From: Akkermansiaceae bacterium
Lineage (GTDB): Bacteria; Verrucomicrobiota; Verrucomicrobiia; Verrucomicrobiales; DEV007
Direction: 5' to 3'
Assembly (NCBI GenBank): GCA_024233085.1
Contig: JACKQC010000025.1
Location: 1 to 54,552 of the forward strand
Length of the DNA stretch: 54,552 nt
Both the position numbers and the translations under genes were made by a program. The notes below the pieces were generated by a model. That model was not told the DNA's origin and made no database searches. It was given only the letters and a program-made list of their open reading frames with translations. This document shows, piece by piece, positions 8,407 through 16,753 of this stretch; the stretch's first letter is position 1, and each line of letters starts with the position of its first letter.

Positions 8407-9423
8407 TCAGGCTACACAGGAATCCCGCGGACACAAGACGGGAGCCAGCGACGGCGCCGCGCCGCGCCCGACGGCCACCTCGCGCAGGCGCTCCACCGCC
8501 ACCGGGATGAATTTCAAAAACTCGCGCTGCCCCTTTTCCAGCCCGAGATACCCGTACGCCCCGAGGGCCTGCATCAGGCGCTGGCAGGCGCAGCGGTCGA
8601 GCCGTTCGCGGAAAACTCCGTAGCTCTCCGCGTCGCCGGCCGCGCGCTTCAGATCGAAATAGTCGCGGGCCAGGTCCTCGCGCCGCGAAGCGTCGATCGG
8701 CACGTAGGGATCGAACAACAGCGAAGCCAGGTCATACTCCGCCAGCCCCCAGCGCATCCCCTGGTAATCGATGAAGACCGGCGCGCCGGCGCGGAGCATG
8801 ACGTTCGAGCTTTGAAAATCCCGGTGAATCAGGCGGCGCGGCGCCTTCCCCAGCGACTCCGCCAGGGCGGCCAGCTCCGGGCTTTGCCGGACCGCCTCGC
8901 ACGCCGCCGCGTCGAGCGCGCTGAAATGCGGCGCGAACCGCGTGAAAAAGTAATCCTGCTCCCAGCGGTAAAGCGCCGCGTCGAAGGGCTTCTCCAGCGC
9001 CGGCAGATCCGGCGGCGGCGACGTCTCCGCGACCCGGTGCAGCGGAAAGACCGCGCGCAGCGCCGCCGCGTAGAGCGGACGCCTCACCGTGTCCCAGTCG
9101 TCCGTCGCGTGCGCGGCGAGATCCTCCGTCCCCAGATCCTCGAGCCAGATCACCTGCCGTCCCTCGTCGCGATGCCGGATCGCCGGCACCGGCACCCCCC
9201 GCCCGCGCAGGAAATCGGTGATCGCTCCGAAGCGCCCGTTCTCCGGCCTGTCCAGCGTGTAGTGCATCGCCACCACCCCGGTCCCGGCCGCGCCCTCCGC
9301 GGGACGGAGCTTCACGAAACGGCGGCTGGACCCGCTTCTCTCGATCACCGTGCGGACCAGGGGCGTCTCGCGCAACGCGGGCAGGACCTCGCGGGTCAGG
9401 GCTTCGATCTCGGCGACTTCCAT
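8407..9423 (-). CDS. APH-family sugar kinase, AmgK-like
   Basis: About 338 residues from ATG 9423; a longer in-frame start exists at 9516. Aminoglycoside-phosphotransferase fold: ATP-anchor region RRFVKLRPAE near the start, hinge WLEDLGTEDL, catalytic Brenner motif HRDFQSSN (residues about 200-207) and the metal-binding D219 in FIDYQG, followed by YDLASLLFDPY. The overall pattern matches AmgK, the anomeric N-acetylmuramate/N-acetylglucosamine kinase of peptidoglycan recycling. AmgK's usual partner MurU has a good match just upstream at 10539, now separated by a transposase. Because glgE follows directly, a maltokinase-like role is an alternative, but maltokinases are longer and have a different N-terminal domain. 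Confidence 0.75.
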   Translation of the reverse strand: MEVAEIEALTREVLPALRETPLVRTVIERSGSSRRFVKLRPAEGAAGTGVVAMHYTLDRPENGRFGAITDFLRGRGVPVPAIRHRDEGRQVIWLEDLGTEDLAAHATDDWDTVRRPLYAAALRAVFPLHRVAETSPPPDLPALEKPFDAALYRWEQDYFFTRFAPHFSALDAAACEAVRQSPELAALAESLGKAPRRLIHRDFQSSNVMLRAGAPVFIDYQGMRWGLAEYDLASLLFDPYVPIDASRREDLARDYFDLKRAAGDAESYGVFRERLDRCACQRLMQALGAYGYLGLEKGQREFLKFIPVAVERLREVAVGRGAAPSLAPVLCPRDSCVA

Positions 9424-9604
9424 GGACAGAGGGCAAAAACCGCGCCGGATTTCTTCGTCGAAGGGGGCAAAAATCCGGCGGGCGCCCAACATCCGAGCCT
9501 TTTCCCCCCGCGCCAACCGAAAAATCCGGATTGGAAACTCGACGCCGCCTGTCGGCGGCGCGTAGGATTCGGCGTCGTTCCGGTTCCCAACGTTTTTGCC
9601 CGCC

Positions 9605-10318
9605 GTGAAAAGATTCGTGCTCGATCCGCCCCCGGAGTTCGCGGGCCTCGACCGTCACGGAAAACCCCTTCGATCTTATCATCGAAACTTGCCCCACTGG
9701 CGCCAGGACGGCGCGACCTATTTTGTGTCCTTCCGACTCAGGGATGCCATCCCGCCGACGATTCGTGCCGAACTGAGACGTTTGCGGGCAAACCCGGATC
9801 ATCGGGAATCTCCCTGCGATTCCGACGACGGGAAATGGCGGCGATGGCTTCTGCGTTACGAGGCCAGTCTCGACGAATCCCACGGAGCCTGCCTGCTTTC
9901 CAACGACAAACACCGGGAAACGATGCGGAACGCCCTGCGTTTCTTCGATGTGAGAGACGAGTCATGCCCCGGGTCCGAATCCCGCCATGAACCGCGCTAC
10001 GAATTGGGGGCTTTCGTGATCATGCCGAATCACGTTCACGTCATCGTCCGGCCGATCCGTCCGGATCGCTATCCTCTCGAGCACATTTTGAAAAGCTGGA
10101 AAGGATTCTCGACGCGCGAGATCAATCGTGTCCGAAATGGCGGCGGATCGCTGTGGTGCGAGGAGAGTTTCGACCGCATCGTCCGGGACGCGGAACATCT
10201 CTACCGGTGCGTTCAATACATCGGTAGAAACCCCGTTCGGGCGGGCTTGGGTGAAGACGTCTGCCTCCGGTGGATTCGTCCTTCCTGGAAAAGTCTGGGC
10301 TGGGATTTCGAGAGTTGA
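9605..10318 (+). CDS. REP-associated tyrosine transposase (RAYT, Y1_Tnp)
   Basis: About 238 residues from GTG 9605; a TTG at 9596 is also in frame. It belongs to the IS200-like single-strand transposase superfamily, RAYT branch. Seen are the family N-terminus (LPHWRQDGATYFVSFRL), the HUH metal motif in MPNHVHVIV (around residue 142), LKSWKGFSTREIN, LWCEESFDRIVRD, and the C-terminal YIGRNPVRAGL that follows the presumed catalytic tyrosine. RAYTs are single-copy domesticated enzymes that act on REP palindromes. Consistent with that, a cluster of tetraloop hairpins begins about 25 nt downstream. It lies divergently between the AmgK-like kinase gene and the MurU-like gene. Confidence 0.9.
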   Translation: MKRFVLDPPPEFAGLDRHGKPLRSYHRNLPHWRQDGATYFVSFRLRDAIPPTIRAELRRLRANPDHRESPCDSDDGKWRRWLLRYEASLDESHGACLLSNDKHRETMRNALRFFDVRDESCPGSESRHEPRYELGAFVIMPNHVHVIVRPIRPDRYPLEHILKSWKGFSTREINRVRNGGGSLWCEESFDRIVRDAEHLYRCVQYIGRNPVRAGLGEDVCLRWIRPSWKSLGWDFES

Positions 10319-10344
10319 GAAGCGCCACTGTCTCAGCCCGTGCC

Positions 10345-10517
10345 CTGGGTCTTCAGACACGCGTTGGACATGCGGGTTTTCCATCCGTACCACGGGTCTC
10401 CAGACCCGTGTCCGGGGTGCGGGTTTTCCAACCCGCGCATCGTTCCTCGGCTCCCTCAAAGCAGCCGAGCGGACTCGAAAGTCCGCTCCACCGACACGGA
10501 ACGGAGTTCCGTGCTAC
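10345..10517. repeat. REP-like hairpin cluster beside the RAYT gene
   Basis: Four strong stem-loops and one weaker one lie in tandem. A: 10391-10410, CACGGGTC/GACCCGTG with loop TCCA. B: 10417-10438, core GCGGGTT/AACCCGC with loop TTCC. C: 10446-10469, CTCGGCT/AGCCGAG with a 10-nt loop. D: 10467-10488, GAGCGGACT/AGTCCGCTC with loop CGAA. E: 10495-10513, CACGGAAC/GTTCCGTG. C and D overlap by 3 nt. Decayed copies of the A and B types lie at about 10347-10387. On the minus strand GTAG (10517-10514) directly precedes stem E, the layout known for RAYT target REPs; GTAC precedes stem A on the plus strand. Confidence 0.8.
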
Positions 10518-10538
10518 GTGCGCCACACATCCACCCCC

Positions 10539-11540
10539 CTACAAATCCGCCCCCGCCAGCTTCCCGGTGGCCGCCTGCCCGGTCCGCACCACGCAGTCGC
10601 GCAGCGACGCCCCCGCCTCCACCCGGCTGTCCGGCCACAGAATCGACTCCGTCACCCGCGCTCCCGCGCCGACCTCCGCGCCCGCGCCGACCACGCTTCG
10701 CGGACAGATCCTCGCCGACGGATCGATGTGCGCGCCGGGATGAATCCGCACCGCACCGCCGCCGGCCGCTCCGTATCGCGGGAAGGCCGGCTCCGCCCCG
10801 TCCGCCAGGGCCAGCGTCGCGTCGAGATAGGTCCGCCGCGACCCGAGATCCGACCAGCGGCCCTCGTCGATCACCACGCCGCCGACGCCATTTCGCGACC
10901 GGATCGCCTCGAGAAAGGGCAGCACCACCGACTCGATCTTTCCCGGCGTCAAAAAGTCGAGAAACGCCGCCCGCACCAGATAGATCCCCGTGAACTGAAA
11001 GCGCGGCAGTCCCCCGCCCCGCCCCAGCATGCCGCGAATGTCCGCCACCGCTCCGCTCGCCTCGTCCCACGCGACCTGAAGCGCCGCGCCCTCGCGTCGC
11101 AGCACCATCGTCACCAGGAAATCCGAGTGCCGATGCGTCGCGATCGCCGGCCCCAGCGGCAGGTCGGTCAGAATGTCGCCGTTGTAGACGAAAAACGACT
11201 CGCCCGACCCGCGATCCGGCAGCCAGTCGGCCACGTTCGCGATGCCGCCCGCGGTGTCGAGCAGGACCGGCTCGTGGCGAAACGCGACCGCGCGTCCGCG
11301 GTGGACGCCACCGGGAAAGGTCTCGCCATAGACCTCGGGACAGTGGTGCGTGTTCACCATGAAGGCGCCGCAACCCGCGTCGGCGATCAGGTGATCGAAG
11401 GCCCAGGCGATCAGCGGCCGGTTCCACACCGGGATCAGCGGCTTGGGCACGCGTTCCGTCAGCGGCCGCAGCCGGTTGCCCAGCCCCGCGCCCAGCACGA
11501 AAGCTTTGTGAACCGTTTCCGCTGTCGAATGCCCCGTCAC
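10539..11540 (-). CDS. NDP-sugar nucleotidyltransferase, MurU/ManC-like, with hexapeptide tail
   Basis: About 333 residues from GTG 11540; an ATG at 11636 would add 32 unconserved residues. The N-terminal nucleotidyltransferase signature is FVLGAGLGNRLRPLTERVPKPLIP, with the metal-site aspartate in FVYNGDIL and later DEGRWSDLG. The C-terminal part has left-handed beta-helix hexapeptides (IHPGAHIDPSARI, VVGAGAEVGAGA). Family members convert a sugar 1-phosphate plus NTP to an NDP-sugar. With the AmgK-like kinase nearby, N-acetylmuramate 1-phosphate uridylylation (MurU) is a good guess, but mannose- or glucose-1-phosphate are alternatives; true MurU proteins are usually shorter and lack the hexapeptide tail. 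Confidence 0.8.
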   Translation of the reverse strand: MTGHSTAETVHKAFVLGAGLGNRLRPLTERVPKPLIPVWNRPLIAWAFDHLIADAGCGAFMVNTHHCPEVYGETFPGGVHRGRAVAFRHEPVLLDTAGGIANVADWLPDRGSGESFFVYNGDILTDLPLGPAIATHRHSDFLVTMVLRREGAALQVAWDEASGAVADIRGMLGRGGGLPRFQFTGIYLVRAAFLDFLTPGKIESVVLPFLEAIRSRNGVGGVVIDEGRWSDLGSRRTYLDATLALADGAEPAFPRYGAAGGGAVRIHPGAHIDPSARICPRSVVGAGAEVGAGARVTESILWPDSRVEAGASLRDCVVRTGQAATGKLAGADL

Positions 11541-12139
11541 GGGCGCCAAGGTGCCGCAGCGCGACGGATGCGCAAACGCGATTCGGGAGCCGGGCCCGCC
11601 CCACCGGTTGCCGCCTCGAGAGAACCGCCTTTTCAACCCCCGCGGCTTCCCCGCCGGCCCAACCCTCCGAACCCAGACGGTCGAAAATCCCGACCGTCGG
11701 CGAATCGCAAAGAGAGGCGCCCGCGCCGGACGCGGCTTCCGCCCAAGCCGAACAATTCACTCCCCTTCCATTCGTTTCAATCGACTCGATTCAGGAGTTG
11801 CCCCTGCTCGAACCGCTTTCCGCTCAAAGCGACCAACCACCGGAGACCTCGACCGACCGGTCCACGCCATCGGCCCCGCCCGCTCCGGGCGGCGCATCCA
11901 CCGAACCGAAATGAATTTGGGCGAGGTCTGCCCTCGGACGGAAGGCTCCGGAATTCTTCGTTCGAAACCGGCCGACCGAGGCGCCGAAATCCCATTCCTG
12001 AGCCAGGAACCGGGGATGCGACGGTTTCCGGGGGCGGAAGCGCCCCGGCTATCGTCGGGTTGTCGCTTCGGGACGGAAGTCAGCACCGCCTTTCCGTCAA
12101 TCCATTGCGGCAAGGGTTAATCCGTCCCCGATCAACGCG
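11541..12139. other. Divergent intergenic region
   Basis: About 600 bp between the minus-strand nucleotidyltransferase start and the plus-strand oxidoreductase start. It should hold both promoters, but I cannot pick out convincing -35/-10 boxes. Open frames here are low-complexity products of high GC. Palindrome cluster 2 sits at the right-hand end. Confidence 0.4.
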
Positions 12140-12202
12140 GACCCAACAGGGTATGGTCCCCGACCCAACAGGGTTGAGTCCGGGACCCAACAGGGTTAGA
12201 AC
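12140..12202. repeat. 22-nt-phased ACAGGGT palindromes, cluster 2 (three units)
   Basis: Units start at 12140, 12162 and 12184, all in the same orientation, with spacers CCC and CGG. All three left arms are GACCCAAC; the right arms are GTATGGTC, GTTGAGTC and GTTAGAAC, so the right arms have decayed more. The last unit ends 7 nt before the ATG at 12210, so any RNA hairpin would overlap the ribosome-binding region. Confidence 0.85.
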
Positions 12203-12209
12203 AGCGGGG

Positions 12210-14354
12210 ATGAAACCCTCCCCCGCCCTTTTCCCGATCGCGGTCGCCCTGATCGGCCTCCCGGCCGTGTGCCGGGCCGCGCCGGAGTCGCTCGAGGCCG
12301 ATGTCTGCGTCTTCGGCGGCACCTCGGGCGGCGTCGCGGCGGCCGTGCAGGCGGCGCGGATGGGGAAATCGGTCATCCTCGCGGAACCGGGAAAACACCT
12401 CGGCGGCATGACTTCGGGCGGGCTGAGCGCGGTGGATATCGGCGATCCGCGGACGGTCGGCGGGGTGGCGCGCGAATATTTCACCCGACTCGTCGCCGGC
12501 TACGGAAAAACCCTCGCCTGGGACGAGCCTTTCGAAAGCAAGGGCGGACCGCACACGGGCGGCGCCTACTCGATCGAGCCGCATGTCGCCGAGCGCGTCT
12601 TTGACGAGATGGCCGCCGAGGCGGGGGTGATCGTCCGGCGCGGGGCGCGGCTGGCTTCGGTGAAAAAGGAGGGCGCCCGCCTCGTGGCCATCGGGCTGGA
12701 GGACGGCTCGGAAATCCGCGCCGGGATGTTCCTCGACACGACCTACGAGGGCGATCTGCTGGCCGGGGCCGGGGTAAGCTTCACCCTGACGCGCGAGGGC
12801 AACGCGAAATACGGCGAAACCTACAACGGCATCCACTACAACGAAAAATTCGCCCCGCGCACCGGCCACCTCGCCCCCGGCCCGAACGGTCGCGTGCCCG
12901 GCGGTCAGGGGGTGTGGGACCGCGACCTGCCGCTCGATCCGTGGATCGTGAAAGGCGATCCGTCGAGCGGCCCGCTCCCGCTGGTCAACCCGGGCGAGCC
13001 CGGCACGCCCGGCGACGCCGCCCCGGGTGTCCAGGCCTACTGTTTTCGCCTCTGCCTCTCGACCGCGCCGGACCGCCTGCCCATCGAAAAACCCGCCGCC
13101 TACGACCCGGCCCGCTACGAGCTGGTGGTCCGCTTCATCGAGGCCTGCCTCGCGATGGGGGACGAGATGGACCTGCGCTGGTTTTCCAAGCACGATCCCC
13201 TGCCGAACGACAAGTGGGACTTCAACACCGCGACCTTCGGCGGCAATCTGCCGGGCGCGAGTTGGGAATGGCCCGAGGCCGGCCACGCCCGCCGCGAGGA
13301 ACTGCTCCGCGACCAGGAGAACTACCACCGCGGCCTGCTTTACTTTCTCGGAAACGATCCGCGCGTGCCGGAGTCCGTGCGCGCGGACATGCGGCGCTTC
13401 GGCCTGCCGCGCGACGAATTCACCGACAACGGCGGCTGGCCGCACCAGCTCTACATTCGCGAGGGCCGGCGCATGGTGGGCGACTTCGTCATGACCGAGC
13501 ATCACACCTTCGGCCGCGAGACGGCGCCCAAGTCGGTCGGGCTCGGCTCCTACGGCACGGACACGCACGAGATCCGGCGCATCGTGAAGGACGGCGTCGT
13601 CACCCGCGAGGGCAAGACCGCCACCGGCCGCGGCGGCGCGCCGCCCTATCCCATCGGCTACGACGCCCTCGTGCCGAAGGCGGGGGAATGCGAGAACCTC
13701 TTCGCCACCTTCGCGTTGTCCGCCAGCCACACGGCTTTCTCGAGCATCCGGATGGAGCCGGTCTTCATGATCACGAGCCAGTCCGCCGCGACGGCCGCCG
13801 CCATCGCCCTCGACGACGGCGTGCCGGTGCAGGCCGTTTCCCACGAAAAACTTCGCGCGCGGCTGCTCGCCGACGGCCAGATCCTCGAGTACGCCGGCCC
13901 GAAAACACCGGCCGCCCTCGATCCGAAAACACTGCCGGGCCTCGCGATCGACGACAGCGACGCGATCCTGACGGGCGCGTGGACCGAAAGCGCCACCGTG
14001 AAATCCCACGTCGGCGCCGGCTATCGCCACGAGAACAGCGCCAGGGACGGCCGGGCGACCGCCCGGTTCGAGGCCCGGGTTCCCGCCGCCGGGCGCTACG
14101 AGGTCCGCTACGCCTACACACCCAATCCGAACCGCGCCTCCAACGCGGTCGTCGAAATCCATCACGCCGACGGCGTCGCCCGCGTTCCGCTCAACCAGCG
14201 CGCCAAGCCGCCCATCGACGGGCGCTTTGTCTCGCTCGGCGTCTTTCCCTTTTCCAAAGAAAACCCCGCCGCCGTCGTCGTGACCAACCGCGGGACGGAC
14301 GGCTTCGTCGTCATCGACGCGGTGCAGTTTCTTCCCGAAAACGCCAAGCCGTAG
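12210..14354 (+). CDS. Secreted FAD-dependent oxidoreductase with C-terminal golvesin-like domain
   Basis: 714 residues from ATG 12210; the frame is open far upstream but only this start gives a signal peptide (MKPSPALFPIAVALIG, cut near CRAA). The FAD_oxidored-type dinucleotide fold begins at about residue 30 (DVCVFGGTSGGVAAAVQAA, then LGGMTSGGL) and the flavin-binding core includes DTTYEGDLLAGAG. The C-terminal 120 or so residues (about 585-710) form a beta-rich golvesin/xanthan-lyase-type module: AWTESATVKSHVGAGYRH, then FVVIDAVQFLPE. The substrate is unknown; family members sit in polysaccharide-use clusters of this lineage. It is followed after 79 nt by an esterase gene on the same strand. 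Confidence 0.85.
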   Translation: MKPSPALFPIAVALIGLPAVCRAAPESLEADVCVFGGTSGGVAAAVQAARMGKSVILAEPGKHLGGMTSGGLSAVDIGDPRTVGGVAREYFTRLVAGYGKTLAWDEPFESKGGPHTGGAYSIEPHVAERVFDEMAAEAGVIVRRGARLASVKKEGARLVAIGLEDGSEIRAGMFLDTTYEGDLLAGAGVSFTLTREGNAKYGETYNGIHYNEKFAPRTGHLAPGPNGRVPGGQGVWDRDLPLDPWIVKGDPSSGPLPLVNPGEPGTPGDAAPGVQAYCFRLCLSTAPDRLPIEKPAAYDPARYELVVRFIEACLAMGDEMDLRWFSKHDPLPNDKWDFNTATFGGNLPGASWEWPEAGHARREELLRDQENYHRGLLYFLGNDPRVPESVRADMRRFGLPRDEFTDNGGWPHQLYIREGRRMVGDFVMTEHHTFGRETAPKSVGLGSYGTDTHEIRRIVKDGVVTREGKTATGRGGAPPYPIGYDALVPKAGECENLFATFALSASHTAFSSIRMEPVFMITSQSAATAAAIALDDGVPVQAVSHEKLRARLLADGQILEYAGPKTPAALDPKTLPGLAIDDSDAILTGAWTESATVKSHVGAGYRHENSARDGRATARFEARVPAAGRYEVRYAYTPNPNRASNAVVEIHHADGVARVPLNQRAKPPIDGRFVSLGVFPFSKENPAAVVVTNRGTDGFVVIDAVQFLPENAKP

Positions 14355-14433
14355 CCCGCCGGCCGTCTTTCGCCCTCCCCCTCCGATTCGCGCCCCTTGC
14401 CCGGGGATTCCCCCGCTGTCAGCTTGGGCGCCG

Positions 14434-15345
14434 ATGAAAAGACCGACCGCCCCCGCCGCGAGCCTGCTCGCGATCCTCGCCATTTCCGGCGCCGCTTTCG
14501 CCCAGGAAAAGCCGGCCCCCAAGCCGACGGCGAAGCCCCGCCCGCTCGACCACGTCGGCGAACTGGCCAAGGATCTCGAGCCGACCCGCACCGTCGTTTA
14601 CAAGAAGGTCGGCGACCGCGAGCTGCTGCTGCACATCTTCGAGCCGGAGGGATTCCAGCCCGGCGACAAGCGGCCCTGTTTTCACATCATCCACGGGGGC
14701 GGCTGGCAGGGCATGGAGCCGCGCCGGATGTTTCCCTTCGCCGCCGACTTCGCGAAACGCCACGGGATGGTCGGGATCAGCGTGCAATACCGGCTCTACC
14801 GGCCCGACGGTTCGGTGAGCGTCTTCGACTGCGTGAAGGACGCCCGTTCCTCGGTCCGCTATGTCCGCGCCCACGCCGCCGAACTCGGGATCGATCCGGA
14901 CAGAATCGTCGTCAGCGGCGGCTCCGCCGGCGGTCATCTCGCCGTCGCGACCGCGCTTTTTGACGCGGTGAACGAAGCGGGCGAAGACACCTCGGTTTCC
15001 TGCCTGCCGAACGCGCTCGTCCTGCTCTTTCCCGTCATCGACACCTCGGCCGAGGGTTACGGCCAGAAAAAGATCGGCGATCGCTGGGAGGAACTTTCGC
15101 CCGTCCATCACGTCCGCGCCGGCCTGCCGCCCACAATCATCTTTCACGGCACGGGCGACACCACCACGCCGTTCAAGGGCGCGAAGGCCTTCCACGAAAA
15201 AACGATCGCCGCCGGCAACCGCGGCGAGTTGGTCGTCAACGAAGGCGGCGCCCACGGCTACCTGATGCGCACCGAGGCCCTCTACGAGGAAACCATCGAG
15301 AAGTCCGCGGCGTTTCTGAAGTCGCTGGGGATGATCGGCGGATGA
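14434..15345 (+). CDS. Secreted alpha/beta-hydrolase, carbohydrate esterase-like
   Basis: 303 residues with a signal peptide ending near AAFAQ, then a proline/lysine-rich linker. BD-FAE/acetyl-esterase type hydrolase: oxyanion motif HGGGWQG, nucleophile elbow GGSAGGH (serine in the middle), probable acid aspartate in GTGDTTTP and histidine in GGAHGY. Such enzymes remove acetyl or feruloyl groups from polysaccharides outside the cytoplasm. It is probably co-transcribed with the preceding FAD oxidoreductase, which fits a role in glycan processing. The next genes run convergently. Confidence 0.85.
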   Translation: MKRPTAPAASLLAILAISGAAFAQEKPAPKPTAKPRPLDHVGELAKDLEPTRTVVYKKVGDRELLLHIFEPEGFQPGDKRPCFHIIHGGGWQGMEPRRMFPFAADFAKRHGMVGISVQYRLYRPDGSVSVFDCVKDARSSVRYVRAHAAELGIDPDRIVVSGGSAGGHLAVATALFDAVNEAGEDTSVSCLPNALVLLFPVIDTSAEGYGQKKIGDRWEELSPVHHVRAGLPPTIIFHGTGDTTTPFKGAKAFHEKTIAAGNRGELVVNEGGAHGYLMRTEALYEETIEKSAAFLKSLGMIGG

Positions 15346-15510
15346 TTTCCGGAACCGGCGGCCGGCTTTCCTCACGGTTGGGAAGCGGCGGATGTCGGCT
15401 GAACTTTCCGGGACGATTCGAAAGGACCGTTGCCGAATCGAAAAACAGCGCCGCATCCATCGCCTTTTCCACCGACTGAGCAGGCCGGGAAGCTCATGGA
15501 ACGATTCGCC

Positions 15511-15795
15511 TCACCGCGTTTGCGTTCGCAGTTTCGAGACGGCGAGTTCACTCCTGGCCGAACCATCGTTCCGCTTGCCCCGTTTCCGGCACCATTCTTC
15601 GGTTTCCTCCAGCGTCAGTGACACTCTGACGGCCTCCACCCCCATCGCGGCGAGTTTCCGGATCGATTCCTCGGCTTTGGACCTCCACGATTCGTAATCG
15701 GAATCCCAGACTTCCGGGTCGTCGGCCGCATCCAGGAATTTCGAGTATTCCTCTCGTGAATACCAGGCCAGCGCGGCAGCTACTTTGCTCATCAT
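15511..15795 (-). CDS. Small conserved-looking cytoplasmic protein
   Basis: 94 residues from ATG 15795 (a second ATG follows directly). It is rich in charged residues and tryptophan: AWYSREEYSKFLDAADD, then YESWRSKAEESIRKL and EEWCRKRGKR. The layout resembles small proteins I have seen in PVC genomes, but I know no function. It starts 20 nt after the stop of the membrane protein gene upstream, so the pair likely forms one transcript. It has no signal peptide or membrane segment. Confidence 0.6.
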   Translation of the reverse strand: MMSKVAAALAWYSREEYSKFLDAADDPEVWDSDYESWRSKAEESIRKLAAMGVEAVRVSLTLEETEEWCRKRGKRNDGSARSELAVSKLRTQTR

Positions 15796-15815
15796 TCTTG
15801 GGTGTTTGAGTCGAA

Positions 15816-16451
15816 CTATTTGGAAGGGTGTTCGTCCAGATAATTTTCGGGTTCGGCGGCTTTGTCTTGGACCGCTTTCTCGTGGCGGACCGGCGCCGCC
15901 TCTTCCGCAATTCTGGGCCGAATGAGGGTGAGTCCCTCGCACATGGAGATCACCGAACTTCGGGTCTTCTTCCTTGGCGCGGTTGCCCAGATATGAACAT
16001 CGTCTCGATCGACGAGAATTGTGCCCCGAAATTCTGGCCCCGGATTCAGGTACAGCGGAATGACGGTCTCGGCGATGAATTCGGAGTTCAACCGCCCTTC
16101 GGCCCACTCTATGTCCCGATCGCCAACCATTCCCGCCTCGGTATAATCGGGATTCTCCAAAAATCGATTTGGGCAACATCCAACGAAAATTCCAATGCTT
16201 CCGCCGTCGCCTCCAAGGGAAATATAGTGAACAATGAAGTCAACACCCTCCGAACGCGAATAAGCGGCTGTATTTGGAACTTTGATCCCCATGATCGGCG
16301 GATTCTGGCCTCGTCCCTCCAGTTTCAATTCGGTGCGATTTTCGCGAAAGACCGAATCCATTCCACCGAAGCAAATCAGAACGATACCCACAATAACCAA
16401 TACCAAAATTCCCTGAACGATCGATCGCTTTCTCGTGGCGGGGGACTTCAT
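15816..16451 (-). CDS. Single-pass membrane protein, unknown function
   Basis: About 211 residues from ATG 16451, chosen because it places a basic MKSPATRKR stretch just before a transmembrane helix (IVQGILVLVIVGIVLICF). The rest is extracytoplasmic if the positive-inside rule holds, with FIVHYISLGGDGG and FRGTILVDRDDVHIW stretches. The tail is charged and low in complexity (HEKAVQDKAAEPEN). The family is not recognised. It forms a two-gene unit with the downstream small protein and has lower GC than the flanking genes. Confidence 0.5.
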   Translation of the reverse strand: MKSPATRKRSIVQGILVLVIVGIVLICFGGMDSVFRENRTELKLEGRGQNPPIMGIKVPNTAAYSRSEGVDFIVHYISLGGDGGSIGIFVGCCPNRFLENPDYTEAGMVGDRDIEWAEGRLNSEFIAETVIPLYLNPGPEFRGTILVDRDDVHIWATAPRKKTRSSVISMCEGLTLIRPRIAEEAAPVRHEKAVQDKAAEPENYLDEHPSK

Positions 16452-16559
16452 TCGTGGAAGAAGACGGCTGTCGGAAAGACTATCGAGGCAAACAAGGTTC
16501 GGCAAGCCAGCGATTTTCATCCATCTGGAGGAGCGCCAGGATTTTTACAAGCCAAGCGC

Positions 16560-16600
16560 GACCCAACAGGGTTCGGTCGGAGAGTCAACCCTGTCGCTTC
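16560..16600. repeat. 22-nt-phased ACAGGGT palindromes, cluster 3 (inverted pair)
   Basis: Unit 1 at 16560-16578 (GACCCAACAGGGTTCGGTC) and unit 2 at 16582-16600 in the opposite orientation (ACCCTGT core). Starts are 22 nt apart. It lies about 150 nt upstream of the oxidoreductase start at 16754. The second unit is partly decayed in its outer arm. Confidence 0.8.
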
Positions 16601-16753
16601 CGGCCTCTCGGGGGAGCCATGCGGCGCTCACGCGTCGCCTGGAATTCCCGCCTCGCGCCTGTCCGCAACGGGTTTCCCGGCGCCAACTCGGTGGCCCGCG
16701 ACGGGAAACGGACGCGTCTTTACGTCGCGGAGAGAATCCGGTAAAAGGGAGGC

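Noticed and set aside
10128..12209. Very long N-terminal extension of the 12210 oxidoreductase
   Set aside because: The extension is low-complexity, crosses the REP hairpins and palindrome cluster 2, and the signal peptide begins at 12210.
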